This document shows, in pieces, positions 47,880 to 56,720 of a stretch of 64,000 nt of DNA. This stretch comes from Burkholderia lata. GTDB taxonomy: Bacteria > Pseudomonadota > Gammaproteobacteria > Burkholderiales > Burkholderiaceae. The stretch is from contig NC_007510.1 of NCBI RefSeq assembly GCF_000012945.1, positions 3,100,001 to 3,164,000 on the forward strand. Reading direction: 5' to 3'. The notes under the pieces are model-generated. The model did not search any database, was not told where the DNA came from, and saw only the letters and a program-made list of their open reading frames with translations. How positions within the stretch are numbered: position 1 is the first letter of the stretch; the number at the start of each line of letters is the position of its first letter. The position numbers and the translations under genes are program-made.

Positions 47880-48707
47880 ATGACGCAGGCCTTCCATTTT
47901 TCGCTGAACCGGATGAGCGCACCACGCTTGCCCTTCGACCGTTACGTCGCGCTATGCCGGCGCCTCGGCGTCGACACGATCGAGATCCGCAACGATCTCG
48001 ACGGCGTCGAGATCGCCGACGGCACGCCGGCCGTCGCCGTACGCGCGACGGCCGAAGCCGGCGGCGTGACGATCCTGACGATCAACGCGCTGCAGCGCTT
48101 CGAGCAATGGAACGCCGAGCGCGCAGACGAGGCGACCGTGCTGGCCGACTACGCGACGCAATGCGGCGCGCGTGCGCTGGTGCTGTGCCCGACCAACAGC
48201 CTGAGCGACACGCGCGGCGCGGACGAGCGCCACGCGGATCTCGTGAAGGCACTGAAGGCGCTCAAGCCGATCCTCGACGCGCGTGGCCTGCTCGGCTTCA
48301 TCGAACCGCTCGGTTTCGAGGAGTGCGCGCTGCGCCGCAAGTCGGATGCGGTGAAGGGCATCTACGACGCGGCGGGCGAGCAGGTGTTCCGGCTCGTGCA
48401 CGACACGTTTCACCACCACCTGTCGGGCGAGGACATCTTCTTTCCGAACCTGACGGGCCTCGTGCACATCTCGGGCGTCGAGGAAGACGACCTGCCGGTC
48501 GACCGGATGCGCGACAGCCATCGCGTGCTGGTCGGCGGCGCCGACCGGCTCGGCAATATCCGGCAACTGCGCGAACTGCTCGCGCGCGGCTATCGCGGCG
48601 CGTTCTCGTTCGAGCCGTTCGCAAACGAAATCGCCGAAGCCGACGACATCGAGGACCGGCTGCGTTCGAGCATCGACTACGTGCGCGGTGAGCTGGCGGC
48701 TCAATGA
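47880..48707 (+). CDS. TIM-barrel isomerase/dehydratase-like protein (IolE/MocC-like)
   Basis: A 275-residue xylose-isomerase-like barrel. A full metal-ligand set is visible: FIEPLGFEECALR (Glu), VHDTFHHHL (Asp/His), LVHISGVEEDDLP (His) and FSFEPFANEI (Glu), as in IolE, IolI and hydroxypyruvate isomerase relatives. It opens MTQAFHFSLNRMSAPRLPF. AAGGA precedes the ATG. It overlaps no gene but stands 41 bp after the previous barrel and 71 bp before the dehydrogenase, in one apparent operon. A role in keto-inositol (inosose) handling is inferred from the family and neighbours. Confidence 0.83.
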   Translation: MTQAFHFSLNRMSAPRLPFDRYVALCRRLGVDTIEIRNDLDGVEIADGTPAVAVRATAEAGGVTILTINALQRFEQWNAERADEATVLADYATQCGARALVLCPTNSLSDTRGADERHADLVKALKALKPILDARGLLGFIEPLGFEECALRRKSDAVKGIYDAAGEQVFRLVHDTFHHHLSGEDIFFPNLTGLVHISGVEEDDLPVDRMRDSHRVLVGGADRLGNIRQLRELLARGYRGAFSFEPFANEIAEADDIEDRLRSSIDYVRGELAAQ

Positions 48708-48778
48708 CTGCCGCCACGGCGTGCGGTCGACTTGAACCACGCGCCGGCGGAAAACCACAACATCAACAGGAGAACGGA

Positions 48779-49765
48779 ATGATCGAATTCGCGTTGTTCG
48801 GCGCGGGACGCATCGGCAAGATCCACGCGGCGAATCTCGCGCGCCATCCGGGTGCGAAGCTGAAGTACGTCGTCGACCGGCATGCGCCGTCGGCCGAAGC
48901 GCTGGCCCATGCGCACGGCGCGCAGGTGGCCGACGTAGAACGCGCGCTCGGCGATCCGGCGATTACGGCGGTCGTGATCGCATCGAGCACCGACACGCAT
49001 GCCGACCTGATCGTCGCGGCGGCGAATGCGGGCAAGGCCGTGTTCTGCGAGAAGCCCGTCGACCTGACCGTCGAGCGCTCGCGTGTGTGCGCGGACGTCG
49101 TCCGGCGCAGCGGCGTGACCTGCATGATCGGCTTCCAGCGCCGCTTCGACCCGACGTTCGCCGCGCTGAAGGCGCGCGTCGAGCGCGGCGAGATCGGTGC
49201 GCCTGAAATGCTGGTCGTCACGAGCCGCGACCCGGGCGCGCCGCCCGTCGACTACATCCGCAGCTCGGGCGGCATCTTCAAGGACATGCTGATCCACGAT
49301 TTCGACGTGTTCCGCTGGATCCTCGGCGACGAAGCGCAGACGCTGCACGCGACCGGCAGCTGCCTGACCGATCCGGCCGTGCACGACGCGGGCGACATCG
49401 ATTCGACTGCCGTGACGATCCGCACGCGGCGCGGGCTGCTGTGCCAGATCAACACGTCGCGGCGCGCCGCCTACGGCTACGACCAGCGTTTCGAGCTGCT
49501 CGGCAGCCACGGGATGCTGCAGGCCGGCAACGTGCGGCCGACCGAGGTGAGCGCGTGGCTCGCGGCCGGCATCGCGACGGATGTGCCGGAGCCGTTCTTC
49601 CTCGAACGCTACCGGCATGCGTACGCGGCCGAGATCGCGCACTTCGTCGACGCGCTGCGCGACGGCACGCCGGTCCGCACGACGATCGACGACGGGCTCG
49701 CCGCGCTCGAACTGGCCGAGGCCGCGATGACGTCATGGAAAACGGGGCGCGTAATCGAGCTGTAA
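48779..49765 (+). CDS. Gfo/Idh/MocA oxidoreductase, inositol 2-dehydrogenase-like
   Basis: A 328-residue NAD(P)-dependent dehydrogenase. The Rossmann loop FALFGAGRIGKIHAANL is at the N-terminus, followed by the VFCEKPVDLTVE motif with catalytic Lys, then SSGGIFKDMLIHDFDVFRWILG with the Asp/His of the active site. This matches IolG and the rhizopine dehydrogenase MocA. CAGGAGAACGGA precedes the ATG. Last gene of the second arm. It would oxidise a ring hydroxyl of a cyclitol, or the demethylated product of the oxygenase. Confidence 0.9.
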   Translation: MIEFALFGAGRIGKIHAANLARHPGAKLKYVVDRHAPSAEALAHAHGAQVADVERALGDPAITAVVIASSTDTHADLIVAAANAGKAVFCEKPVDLTVERSRVCADVVRRSGVTCMIGFQRRFDPTFAALKARVERGEIGAPEMLVVTSRDPGAPPVDYIRSSGGIFKDMLIHDFDVFRWILGDEAQTLHATGSCLTDPAVHDAGDIDSTAVTIRTRRGLLCQINTSRRAAYGYDQRFELLGSHGMLQAGNVRPTEVSAWLAAGIATDVPEPFFLERYRHAYAAEIAHFVDALRDGTPVRTTIDDGLAALELAEAAMTSWKTGRVIEL

Positions 49766-49957
49766 CGTCACCGGTAGCAAGCGGCGGCACACCGCTCAAG
49801 CGGGTCGCCGCCGGACGATCGGCTGCACACCGGAACGGCCTGTAGCGAGCACGCCGTCGCATCGGGAAAATTTGCCGAAGCGTCGCGCGGCGTCGGCGTG
49901 AAAACACGTATGATGGCGAATTGATCTGCGTCGCCGACATCCCGCTTTTTCACCACC

Positions 49958-50644
49958 ATGCTCGATCACCTCATCTGCGACTGCGACGGCGTGCTCGTCG
50001 ACAGCGAAGTCATCGCCGACCGCGTCCTGCTCGACACGCTGTCCGCCACGTTCCCGAATCTCGATTTCGAAGCCGCCGCCAAGTCGGCGTTCGGCCAGCA
50101 GACGTCGCGCTTCCTGGCGGGAATCGAATCCCGCTTCGGGATCGAGATGCCGGCCAACTTCATCGAGACCATCGAGCACAACATCGAGAGCGCGCTGGCG
50201 CAATCGCTCGCGCCGATCTCCGGCGTGCGCGACGCGCTGCTGAAGGTGAGCCTGCCGGTGGCCGTCGTGTCGAACAGCCGGCTCGCGCGCGTGCGCAGCT
50301 CGCTGAAGCGTGCGTCGCTCACCGAGATCTTCGGCGATCGCGTGTTCAGTTCCGAGCAGGTGGCGCGTCCGAAGCCCTACCCCGATGTGTACCTGCACGC
50401 GGCGCACACGCTCGGCGTCGCGCCGGAGCGCTGCATCGTCGTCGAGGACAGCGTGTCGGGGTTGAATGCCGCACGTGCGGCGGGCATGAAGACGATCGCG
50501 TTCGTCGGCGCGAGCCACATCCCCGACAACTACGCGGACGCGCTGCGCGCGATGGGCATCACGCGAATCATGCGCAAGATGGACGAACTGCCGGCGTTCG
50601 TCGAAGCCGGCATGCGCGGCGAATTCGGCGACGTGCAGTCCTGA
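49958..50644 (+). CDS. HAD-superfamily phosphatase (subfamily IA)
   Basis: A 228-residue phosphohydrolase. Motif I is ICDCDGVLVDSEVIADR (nucleophile Asp about residue 8), motif II VAVVSNSRLARV, motif III Lys in ARPKPYPDVYLHAA, and motif IV CIVVEDSVSGLNAARAAGM, with a helical cap between. The type resembles YieH/beta-phosphoglucomutase-like sugar-phosphate phosphatases. A TATGAT box at 49909-49914 could be its -10. It is separate from the moc-like operon (192-bp gap). Confidence 0.9.
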   Translation: MLDHLICDCDGVLVDSEVIADRVLLDTLSATFPNLDFEAAAKSAFGQQTSRFLAGIESRFGIEMPANFIETIEHNIESALAQSLAPISGVRDALLKVSLPVAVVSNSRLARVRSSLKRASLTEIFGDRVFSSEQVARPKPYPDVYLHAAHTLGVAPERCIVVEDSVSGLNAARAAGMKTIAFVGASHIPDNYADALRAMGITRIMRKMDELPAFVEAGMRGEFGDVQS

Positions 50645-50742
50645 TGCTTTTGACGGCCCGACCAGGCTGATCGGGCCGATCCGGCGTGCGCCGGTTCACG
50701 CACGCCGTGCCACGGGCGCGAACGCGCCCGCCTTCCTTTCCC

Positions 50743-51453
50743 TCAGGCCGGCTCGCAGCAGCGCTCGCGCGCGGCGGCCAGCGCCTCGCGGAACTCGACG
50801 AGTTCCGCGATCGTCAGCATCGGCAGCCCGTGCTGTTGCGCGAAACGCTCGACATCGTCGCCACGCGTCATCGTGCCGTCCGGATTCATCAGCTCGCACA
50901 GCACGCCGGCCGGCTTCAGGCCCGCGAGGATCGACAGGTCGACCGTGCCTTCGGTGTGACCGCGGCGTGCCAGCACGCCGCCCGGTTGCGCACGCAACGG
51001 AAACACGTGGCCGGGACGCACGATGTCGTGCGGCTTCGCACCTTCTGCGATGGCCGCGCGGATCGTCGTCACGCGATCGGCCGCCGACACGCCCGTATGC
51101 ACACCTTCGCGTGCCTCGATCGATACGGTGAACGCGGTGCCGTTGCGGCTCTCGTTGGTCTGCACCATCGGCGGCAGTTCGAGCGCACGCACCGTGTCGT
51201 CGGTCAGGCACAGGCACACGATGCCGCTGCATTCGCGGATCAGCAGCGCCATCGTCTCGGGCGTGATGCGCTCGGCGGCAACGATCAGGTCGGCTTCGTT
51301 CTCGCGGTCGTGGTCGTCCTGCAGCACGACCGCACGGCCTGCGCGCATCGCTTCGAGCGCGGCGGCGATGCGCGGCGGCACCGGTTCGGAATCCAGCAAC
51401 GGGAGATCGGCAAAGGCGTCGGCGGGTGCCGACGAAATGGACATCAAGGACAT
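50743..51453 (-). CDS. ribB: 3,4-dihydroxy-2-butanone 4-phosphate synthase
   Basis: A 236-residue riboflavin-pathway enzyme that turns ribulose 5-phosphate into 3,4-dihydroxybutanone phosphate and formate. The substrate/metal motif [19 protein letters not shown], the [22 protein letters not shown] segment, and [24 protein letters not shown] are all present. It lacks the GTP cyclohydrolase II domain found in RibBA fusions. The ATG at 51453 has GAGGAG upstream. An FMN riboswitch lies in the leader, so this copy is feedback-controlled. Confidence 0.96.
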   Translation of the reverse strand: MSLMSISSAPADAFADLPLLDSEPVPPRIAAALEAMRAGRAVVLQDDHDRENEADLIVAAERITPETMALLIRECSGIVCLCLTDDTVRALELPPMVQTNESRNGTAFTVSIEAREGVHTGVSAADRVTTIRAAIAEGAKPHDIVRPGHVFPLRAQPGGVLARRGHTEGTVDLSILAGLKPAGVLCELMNPDGTMTRGDDVERFAQQHGLPMLTIAELVEFREALAAARERCCEPA

Positions 51454-51525
51454 GTGAAACGCTCCTCGCGAATACGATTTGGGCGAAAAACGTTTCAGGG
51501 CATTGCAAACAGACAGAACGACAAC

Positions 51526-51550
51526 CCGCTTCGCACGCATGGCGAAGCGG
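51526..51550 (-). promoter_or_regulatory. Hairpin between the FMN aptamer and ribB (possible expression platform)
   Basis: Perfect 9-bp stem CCGCTTCGC/GCGAAGCGG with a 7-nt loop. On the minus strand it is followed by a T-rich but interrupted stretch (GTTGTCGTTCTGTCTGTTT). It could act as a riboswitch-controlled terminator or pausing hairpin. Confidence 0.6.
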
Positions 51551-51576
51551 CCCTGACGGACATGACTATCTGCACA

Positions 51577-51716
51577 TCTTCTCTCATCCGGACTATGACC
51601 GTCGGCTCTGGCATTCGACCAGATCTGCTGACCCCGCGCGGATGCGCGGGCGCTCGCGGGCTCGCCGGCTTACGCCAGCCTACCGCCGGTGGGGAATTTC
51701 GCCCCGCCCTGAAGAC
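51577..51716 (-). ncRNA. FMN riboswitch (RFN element)
   Basis: Read on the minus strand, the leader contains the RFN signature: AGGGCGGGGCGAAATTCCCC then ACCGGCGGTA, a variable hairpin rich in GCCCGCG, GCAGATCTGGTC, GCCAGAGCCGACGGTCA, and TAGTCCGGATGAGAGAAGA. P1 closes between TCTTC at the 5' end and GAAGA at the 3' end. The aptamer ends about 120 nt before the ribB start. FMN binding normally turns such leaders off. Confidence 0.96.
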
Positions 51717-51914
51717 GCACTGATTGCCGGATGGGGCAACCCCATCTGCGGCGGGCCAAGCATACAACAGCTGCGCGCGCGGCGCAGCGAACACCCTCTA
51801 AAACCTTACTGACGACTCCGTCTAACGGCATCGTCCAAACGGCCGACGAACGACCCGCGATCGCGCCCGAACGACGCGAACGCAGCCCGCTTCCGTGCGA
51901 CCTGCGTGGCCCGA

Positions 51915-52616
51915 TCAGCCGGCCGCGTGCGCGGCATGTGCCGCGTGCGCCGCATCGGGCACCAGCCAGCGCGGCGGCACCTCGGGGCTCACCGTCACGC
52001 GAAACGCACGCGCTTCGCTGTCGCCCGGGTTGCGCAGGCTGTACGGCTGGTCGGCATCGAACACGATCGCATCGCCGGTGGCAAGCAACTGGCGGCGCTC
52101 ATGCACGCTGACTTCGAGCGTGCCCTCGCTGACGACGAGGTTGACCGTCGTGCCGGGTGCACGGCGGGCGCCGGGCTCCGTATGCAGCGGCGCGATCCGC
52201 AGCTCGTGGAATTCGGCCGCGGCCGGCTCGCCTTCCGGGTACAGCGCGCGCGCCGAGAAGCGGCCGTTCGAGCTGACGACCCGCGACGCGCGCTCGGCCG
52301 CCAGATGCTCGAAGCCATTCACCGCATGGCGGCGCAGGAATGCGGCGACCGAGACCTTCAGCGCCGCGGCGATCTTGCAGAGCACCTTGATCGACGGCAC
52401 GCTGCGCGCCGACTCGATCTGCGCGAGCATCGCACGCGACACGCCGGACAGCCGTGCGAGCGCATCGAGCGACAGTTGCCGCTCGGCGCGCAACCGCGCG
52501 AGGTTCACGCCAACGACCTGTTCGAGAACGTCGAGCGACGCGGACGCCCGCGCATCGGCGGCGTTGCCGGACTCGAAGGAAGACACGTCGCGCACGAGCG
52601 CCAGGGATGAAGACAT
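51915..52616 (-). CDS. XRE-HTH plus cupin transcriptional regulator
   Basis: A 233-residue regulator. The HTH_3 domain is LARLRAERQLSLDALARLSGVSRAMLAQIESARSVPSIKVL (residues about 39-80). The C-terminal cupin is AAEFHELRIAPLHTEP through LLATGDAIVFDADQPYSLRN. PuuR/SutR-like proteins share this layout. The protein ends in a repeat of Ala-Ala-His (AAHAAHAAHAAG) that is encoded by near-tandem DNA. The ATG at 52616 gives MSSSLALVRDVSS. The same-strand MFS gene lies 231 bp upstream. Confidence 0.9.
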   Translation of the reverse strand: MSSSLALVRDVSSFESGNAADARASASLDVLEQVVGVNLARLRAERQLSLDALARLSGVSRAMLAQIESARSVPSIKVLCKIAAALKVSVAAFLRRHAVNGFEHLAAERASRVVSSNGRFSARALYPEGEPAAAEFHELRIAPLHTEPGARRAPGTTVNLVVSEGTLEVSVHERRQLLATGDAIVFDADQPYSLRNPGDSEARAFRVTVSPEVPPRWLVPDAAHAAHAAHAAG

Positions 52617-52847
52617 AGCATTGCCTCCGGGCCGCTTGTGCAGCCCTGCGTATGGGGTAAGCCGGGATCGGAATCGGGTTGCGCCAGCAACGGCGCGTAT
52701 CGAGACGCTATCACCCGGCCTTGCACCGGCAAACGAAGTTATCTTCACACCGTTATCAGCATCGCGGAGGAATGCGTTTCTCGCGACCCTTTTCCTGCCG
52801 CTATCGCGTCGCACGAGCGCCGCTCATTGCATCGCTCGTTACATCGC

Positions 52848-54023
52848 TCATTGCGCCGCTGGCGCCGCGCCGCGTGCCGGCCCGCGCGCGCCGAGCCGCA
52901 TCGCGAACCACGTGACGACGAGCGCCGCGAACGTCACCGCGACGGCCACCCACGGCAACGCGTCGAGCGCGAGGCCGTGACCGAGCGCAAGGCCGCCGAG
53001 CCACGCGCCGAGCGCATTGCCGACGTTGAACGCGCCGATGTTCAGCGTCGAGGCGAGATGCGGCGCGCTCGCGGCCTTCTCGACCACGTGCGCCTGCAGC
53101 GGCGGCACCGTCGCGAACGCAGCGATCCCCCACACGAACACGGTCACGGCCGCCGCGACCGGATGGTGGCTCGTCCTGGCGAATACGACCATCACGGCCA
53201 TCAGCGCGACGAGGATCGCGATCAACGACGGCATCAGCGCGCGGTCCGCGAGCTTGCCGCCGAGCGTGTTGCCGATTGTCAGTCCCGCGCCGAACAGCAC
53301 GAGGATCAGCGCGACCGCACGCGGCGAATAGCCCGACACGGACTGGAGAATCGGCGCGATGTACGTGAACACGACGAACACGCCGCCGAAGCCGAGCACG
53401 GTCATCAACAGCGCGAGCCACACCTGCGGCTCCTTCAGCACGCGCACTTCGTGACCGAGGCCGACCGGCCCGCTGTCGTGGCGATTCGGCACGAGCGCGG
53501 CTACGCCGCCGAGCGCCAGCACGCCGAGCGCGGCGACGATCCAGAACGATGCACGCCAGCCGAGCAACTGGCCGACGAAGGTGCCGAACGGCACGCCGAG
53601 CACGTTCGACAGCGTGAGCCCCGTGAACATCAGCGCGATCGCGCTCGCGCGCTTGTCGGTCGGCACGAGCGACGCGGCGACCACCGCGCCTATCCCGAAG
53701 AACGACCCGTGCGCGAACGACGTGACGACGCGCGCGACCATCAGCATCGCGTAGCCGGACGCGGTCGCGCACAGCACGTTGCCGACGATGAAGATCGCCA
53801 TCAGCAACTGCAGCGCGGCCTTGCGCGGCATGCGGCTCGTCAGCACCGCGAGCAGCGGCGCGCCGGCCGCGACACCGAGCGCGTAGCCGGTGACCAGCAG
53901 GCCGGCCGACGGCAGCGACACGGCCAGGTCGTGCGCGACTTCGGGCAGCAGGCCCATGATGATGAACTCGGTGGTACCGATGGCGAAGGCGCTGATCGCA
54001 AGCGCCAGTAACGGGATGGGCAT
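52848..54023 (-). CDS. MFS exporter, AraJ/YdhP (DHA1) type
   Basis: A 391-residue 12-helix transporter. It opens MPIPLLALAISAFAIGTTEFIIMGLLPEV, the hallmark of the arabinose-efflux/DHA1 group. LTSRMPRKAALQLLMAIFIVGN is the loop 2-3 motif and FAHGSFFGIGAVVAASLVP lies in TM4-5. The family exports sugars or drugs; the substrate is unknown. The start at 54023 is preceded by GGAGAA. It is divergent from a LysR gene (144-bp gap), probably its regulator. Confidence 0.92.
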   Translation of the reverse strand: MPIPLLALAISAFAIGTTEFIIMGLLPEVAHDLAVSLPSAGLLVTGYALGVAAGAPLLAVLTSRMPRKAALQLLMAIFIVGNVLCATASGYAMLMVARVVTSFAHGSFFGIGAVVAASLVPTDKRASAIALMFTGLTLSNVLGVPFGTFVGQLLGWRASFWIVAALGVLALGGVAALVPNRHDSGPVGLGHEVRVLKEPQVWLALLMTVLGFGGVFVVFTYIAPILQSVSGYSPRAVALILVLFGAGLTIGNTLGGKLADRALMPSLIAILVALMAVMVVFARTSHHPVAAAVTVFVWGIAAFATVPPLQAHVVEKAASAPHLASTLNIGAFNVGNALGAWLGGLALGHGLALDALPWVAVAVTFAALVVTWFAMRLGARGPARGAAPAAQ

Positions 54024-54167
54024 GACGTTCTCCGGAAGGCGGCGGGCGCGGCGCCCGGTCGGTGCCGCACCGCACAAAAGGCAGGTTGTGCGCATTGTCC
54101 CGAAGATGCCTATATTTGATAATTGGCGTGGCATTTGAACCATTTTCAAATATTTCTGAAAAATCCC

Positions 54168-55100
54168 ATGGATCGACTGGGCGATATCCGGCTGTTCGTC
54201 GAGGCGGCCGAGCTGGGCAGCCTGTCCGCCGCCGGGCGCAAGCTGAACCTCACGCCGGCCGCCGCGAGCGCGCGCCTCGCCAAGCTCGAGGCGGCGGTCG
54301 CCACCCGGCTGTTCGACCGCTCGACCCGGCAGTTGCGGCTCACCGACGAGGGCCGCCTGTACCTGAACGGCTGCCGGCAGGCATTGCAGGCGCTCGACGA
54401 CGCGAACGCGCTGCTGCAGGCCGGCCGCAATGTCGTCGGCGGCCGGGTGCGGCTGTCGGCGACGTCCGATTTCGGCCGCCGCCGGCTGCTCGACTGGCTC
54501 GACGAATTCACCGCGCGCTACCCGGACGTGACGTTCTCGCTGACGGCGTCCGACTCGACGGTGAACCTGTGGCAGGACGAGATCGACCTCGCGATCCGCT
54601 TCGCCGCGCCGCCCGACGGCGCACTGATCGCCCGCCGGCTCGCCGCGGACCGGCGCGTGCCGTGCGCGGCGCCGTCCTTCATCGAGCGCCACGGCGTGCC
54701 GAACGACCCCCACGATCTGGCCCGCTTTCCGTGCAACGTGATCACGGTGGCGTCCGGGCCGATGAACACGTGGCGCTTCACGCGCGGCGACGACACGCAA
54801 ACCTGCACGGTGCCGCTCGGCACCGCATTCGAGACCAACGACGGCGGCCTCGCCCGCGAGTGGGCGCTGCGTGGCCGCGGCATCGTGCTGAACTCGATCT
54901 GGGATGTCGCCGACGACATCCGTGCCGGGCGGCTCAAGGTCCTGCTGCCCGACTGGCGGCACCAGAGCGCGCCGCTGCACGCGATCTATCCCGGCAAGCG
55001 CTACATGGCGCCACGCGTGCGCGTGCTGCTCGACTTTCTCGCCGAACGCTTCGCGCGCGAGGAAGCCGCGCATGAAGACCTGTTGAATGCGTGCCGCTGA
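54168..55100 (+). CDS. LysR-family transcriptional regulator
   Basis: A 310-residue regulator. The wHTH is MDRLGDIRLFVEAAELGSLSAAGRKLNLTPAAASARLAKLE, followed by the effector domain VGGRVRLSATSDFGRRRLLDWLDEF and ALRGRGIVLNSIWDVADDIRAGRL. It is divergent from the MFS exporter at 52848, the classic layout for LysR control of an efflux gene. The gap is AT-rich near 54115-54160 (CATTTTCAAATATTTCTGAAAA) and probably holds both promoters. Confidence 0.92.
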   Translation: MDRLGDIRLFVEAAELGSLSAAGRKLNLTPAAASARLAKLEAAVATRLFDRSTRQLRLTDEGRLYLNGCRQALQALDDANALLQAGRNVVGGRVRLSATSDFGRRRLLDWLDEFTARYPDVTFSLTASDSTVNLWQDEIDLAIRFAAPPDGALIARRLAADRRVPCAAPSFIERHGVPNDPHDLARFPCNVITVASGPMNTWRFTRGDDTQTCTVPLGTAFETNDGGLAREWALRGRGIVLNSIWDVADDIRAGRLKVLLPDWRHQSAPLHAIYPGKRYMAPRVRVLLDFLAERFAREEAAHEDLLNACR

Positions 55101-55176
55101 CGGCCGGCACGCCACCATTCAAGGGTCGGAACGTGACGGACGGCGTCGCGCGGCCGCAACCCGCCGCCCGTCCCGA

Positions 55177-55227
55177 CCAGCATGAAAAGCTATAATGGAA
55201 GGCTTTCCCGACGGCTTTTCATGCTGG
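55177..55227 (+). promoter_or_regulatory. miaB promoter region with a perfect 14-bp inverted repeat
   Basis: CCAGCATGAAAAGC (55177-55190) and GCTTTTCATGCTGG (55214-55227) are perfect inverted copies separated by 23 bp. Directly after the left arm is TATAAT (55191-55196), a consensus -10 with no good -35. The spacer also has GGAAGGCTTTCC-type symmetry. It could be an operator around the promoter or a hairpin ending the upstream LysR transcript (no T-run). Confidence 0.6.
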
Positions 55228-55317
55228 CTGCGCGCGATCCGCGTGCAGCGCACGGCCGTCCCGATTCACCCTATAGACGACGCCCCCAGGTCAACCACTG
55301 CGAACGGCGAACCCCCC

Positions 55318-56691
55318 ATGACCAAGAAAGTTTACGTAAAGACCTTCGGCTGCCAGATGAACGAGTACGACTCGGACAAGATGGTGGACGTGCTGAATGC
55401 GGCCGAAGGCCTCGAAAAGACCGATACGCCGGAAGACGCGGACATCATCCTGTTCAACACCTGCTCGGTGCGTGAAAAGGCGCAGGAGAAGGTGTTCTCC
55501 GATCTCGGCCGCGTGCGCGAGCTGAAGGAAGCGAAGCCCGGCCTGCTGATCGGCGTCGGCGGCTGCGTCGCGAGCCAGGAAGGCGCATCGATCGTGTCGC
55601 GCGCGCCGTACGTCGACCTCGTGTTCGGCCCGCAAACCCTGCACCGCCTGCCGCAGATGATCGACGCGCGCCGCGAGAGCGGCCGTGCGCAGGTCGACAT
55701 CTCGTTCCCCGAAATCGAGAAGTTCGACCACCTGCCGCCCGCGCGCGTCGAGGGGCCGAGCGCATTCGTGTCGATCATGGAAGGCTGCTCGAAGTACTGC
55801 AGCTACTGCGTGGTGCCGTACACGCGCGGCGATGAAGTGTCGCGCCCGCTCGACGACGTACTGACCGAAGTGGCCGGCCTCGCCGACCAGGGCGTGCGCG
55901 AAGTCACGCTGCTCGGCCAGAACGTGAACGCGTATCGCGGCGCGCTGGCGGCCGGCTCGTCGGAAATCGCCGATTTCGCAACGCTGATCGAATACGTCGC
56001 CGACATCCCCGGCATCGAGCGGATCCGCTACACGACGTCGCACCCGAAGGAATTCACGCAGCGCCTGATCGACACCTACGCGAAGGTGCCGAAGCTCGTG
56101 AACCACCTGCACCTGCCCGTCCAGCACGGCTCCGACCGCATCCTGATGGCGATGAAGCGCGGCTACACGGTGCTCGAATACAAGTCGGTGATCCGCAAGC
56201 TGCGCGCGATCCGCCCGGACCTGTCGCTGTCGACCGACATGATCGTCGGCTTCCCCGGCGAGACCGAGGACGATTTCGACAAGATGATGGCGCTCGTGCA
56301 CGAGATGAGCTACGACACCAGCTTCTCGTTCATCTACAGCCCGCGCCCCGGCACACCGGCCGCGAACCTGCACGACGACACGCCGCGCGACGTGAAGCTC
56401 AAACGCCTGCAACATCTGCAGGCGACCATCGAGGAAAACGTCGCGCGCATCAGCCAGTCGATGGTCGGGAAGGTCGAGCGGATCCTCGTCGAGGGCCCGT
56501 CGCGCAAGGACCCGAACGAACTCGCGGGCCGCACGGAGAACAACCGGGTCGTGAATTTCCCGGCGCCGCTCGCGTCGCACCCGCGCCTGATCGGCCAGAT
56601 GATCGACGTGAAGATCAACCATGCGTACCCGCATTCGCTGCGCGGCGAGCTCGTGCTCGTCAGCGACGACGCGAGCGCGGCCACCCACTGA
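55318..56691 (+). CDS. miaB: tRNA-2-methylthio-N6-dimethylallyladenosine synthase
   Basis: A 457-residue radical-SAM methylthiotransferase that modifies A37 of tRNAs reading UNN codons. The N-terminal UPF0004 domain has [19 protein letters not shown] and GVGGCVASQ cysteines for the auxiliary cluster. The radical-SAM motif is Cys157-Ser-Lys-Tyr-Cys161-Ser-Tyr-Cys164, and a TRAM domain ends the protein. The ATG at 55318 gives [15 protein letters not shown]. It is followed by phoH 29 bp on, which starts the common miaB-phoH-ybeY-corC-lnt order. Confidence 0.97.
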   Translation: MTKKVYVKTFGCQMNEYDSDKMVDVLNAAEGLEKTDTPEDADIILFNTCSVREKAQEKVFSDLGRVRELKEAKPGLLIGVGGCVASQEGASIVSRAPYVDLVFGPQTLHRLPQMIDARRESGRAQVDISFPEIEKFDHLPPARVEGPSAFVSIMEGCSKYCSYCVVPYTRGDEVSRPLDDVLTEVAGLADQGVREVTLLGQNVNAYRGALAAGSSEIADFATLIEYVADIPGIERIRYTTSHPKEFTQRLIDTYAKVPKLVNHLHLPVQHGSDRILMAMKRGYTVLEYKSVIRKLRAIRPDLSLSTDMIVGFPGETEDDFDKMMALVHEMSYDTSFSFIYSPRPGTPAANLHDDTPRDVKLKRLQHLQATIEENVARISQSMVGKVERILVEGPSRKDPNELAGRTENNRVVNFPAPLASHPRLIGQMIDVKINHAYPHSLRGELVLVSDDASAATH

Positions 56692-56720
56692 CTGACGCTC
56701 AACAGGAACCCGACGCCACT

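Noticed and set aside
50654..50678. Terminator between the HAD gene and ribB
   Set aside because: CGGCCCGA/TCGGGCCG forms an 8-bp stem, but neither strand has a T-run after it, so an intrinsic terminator cannot be claimed.
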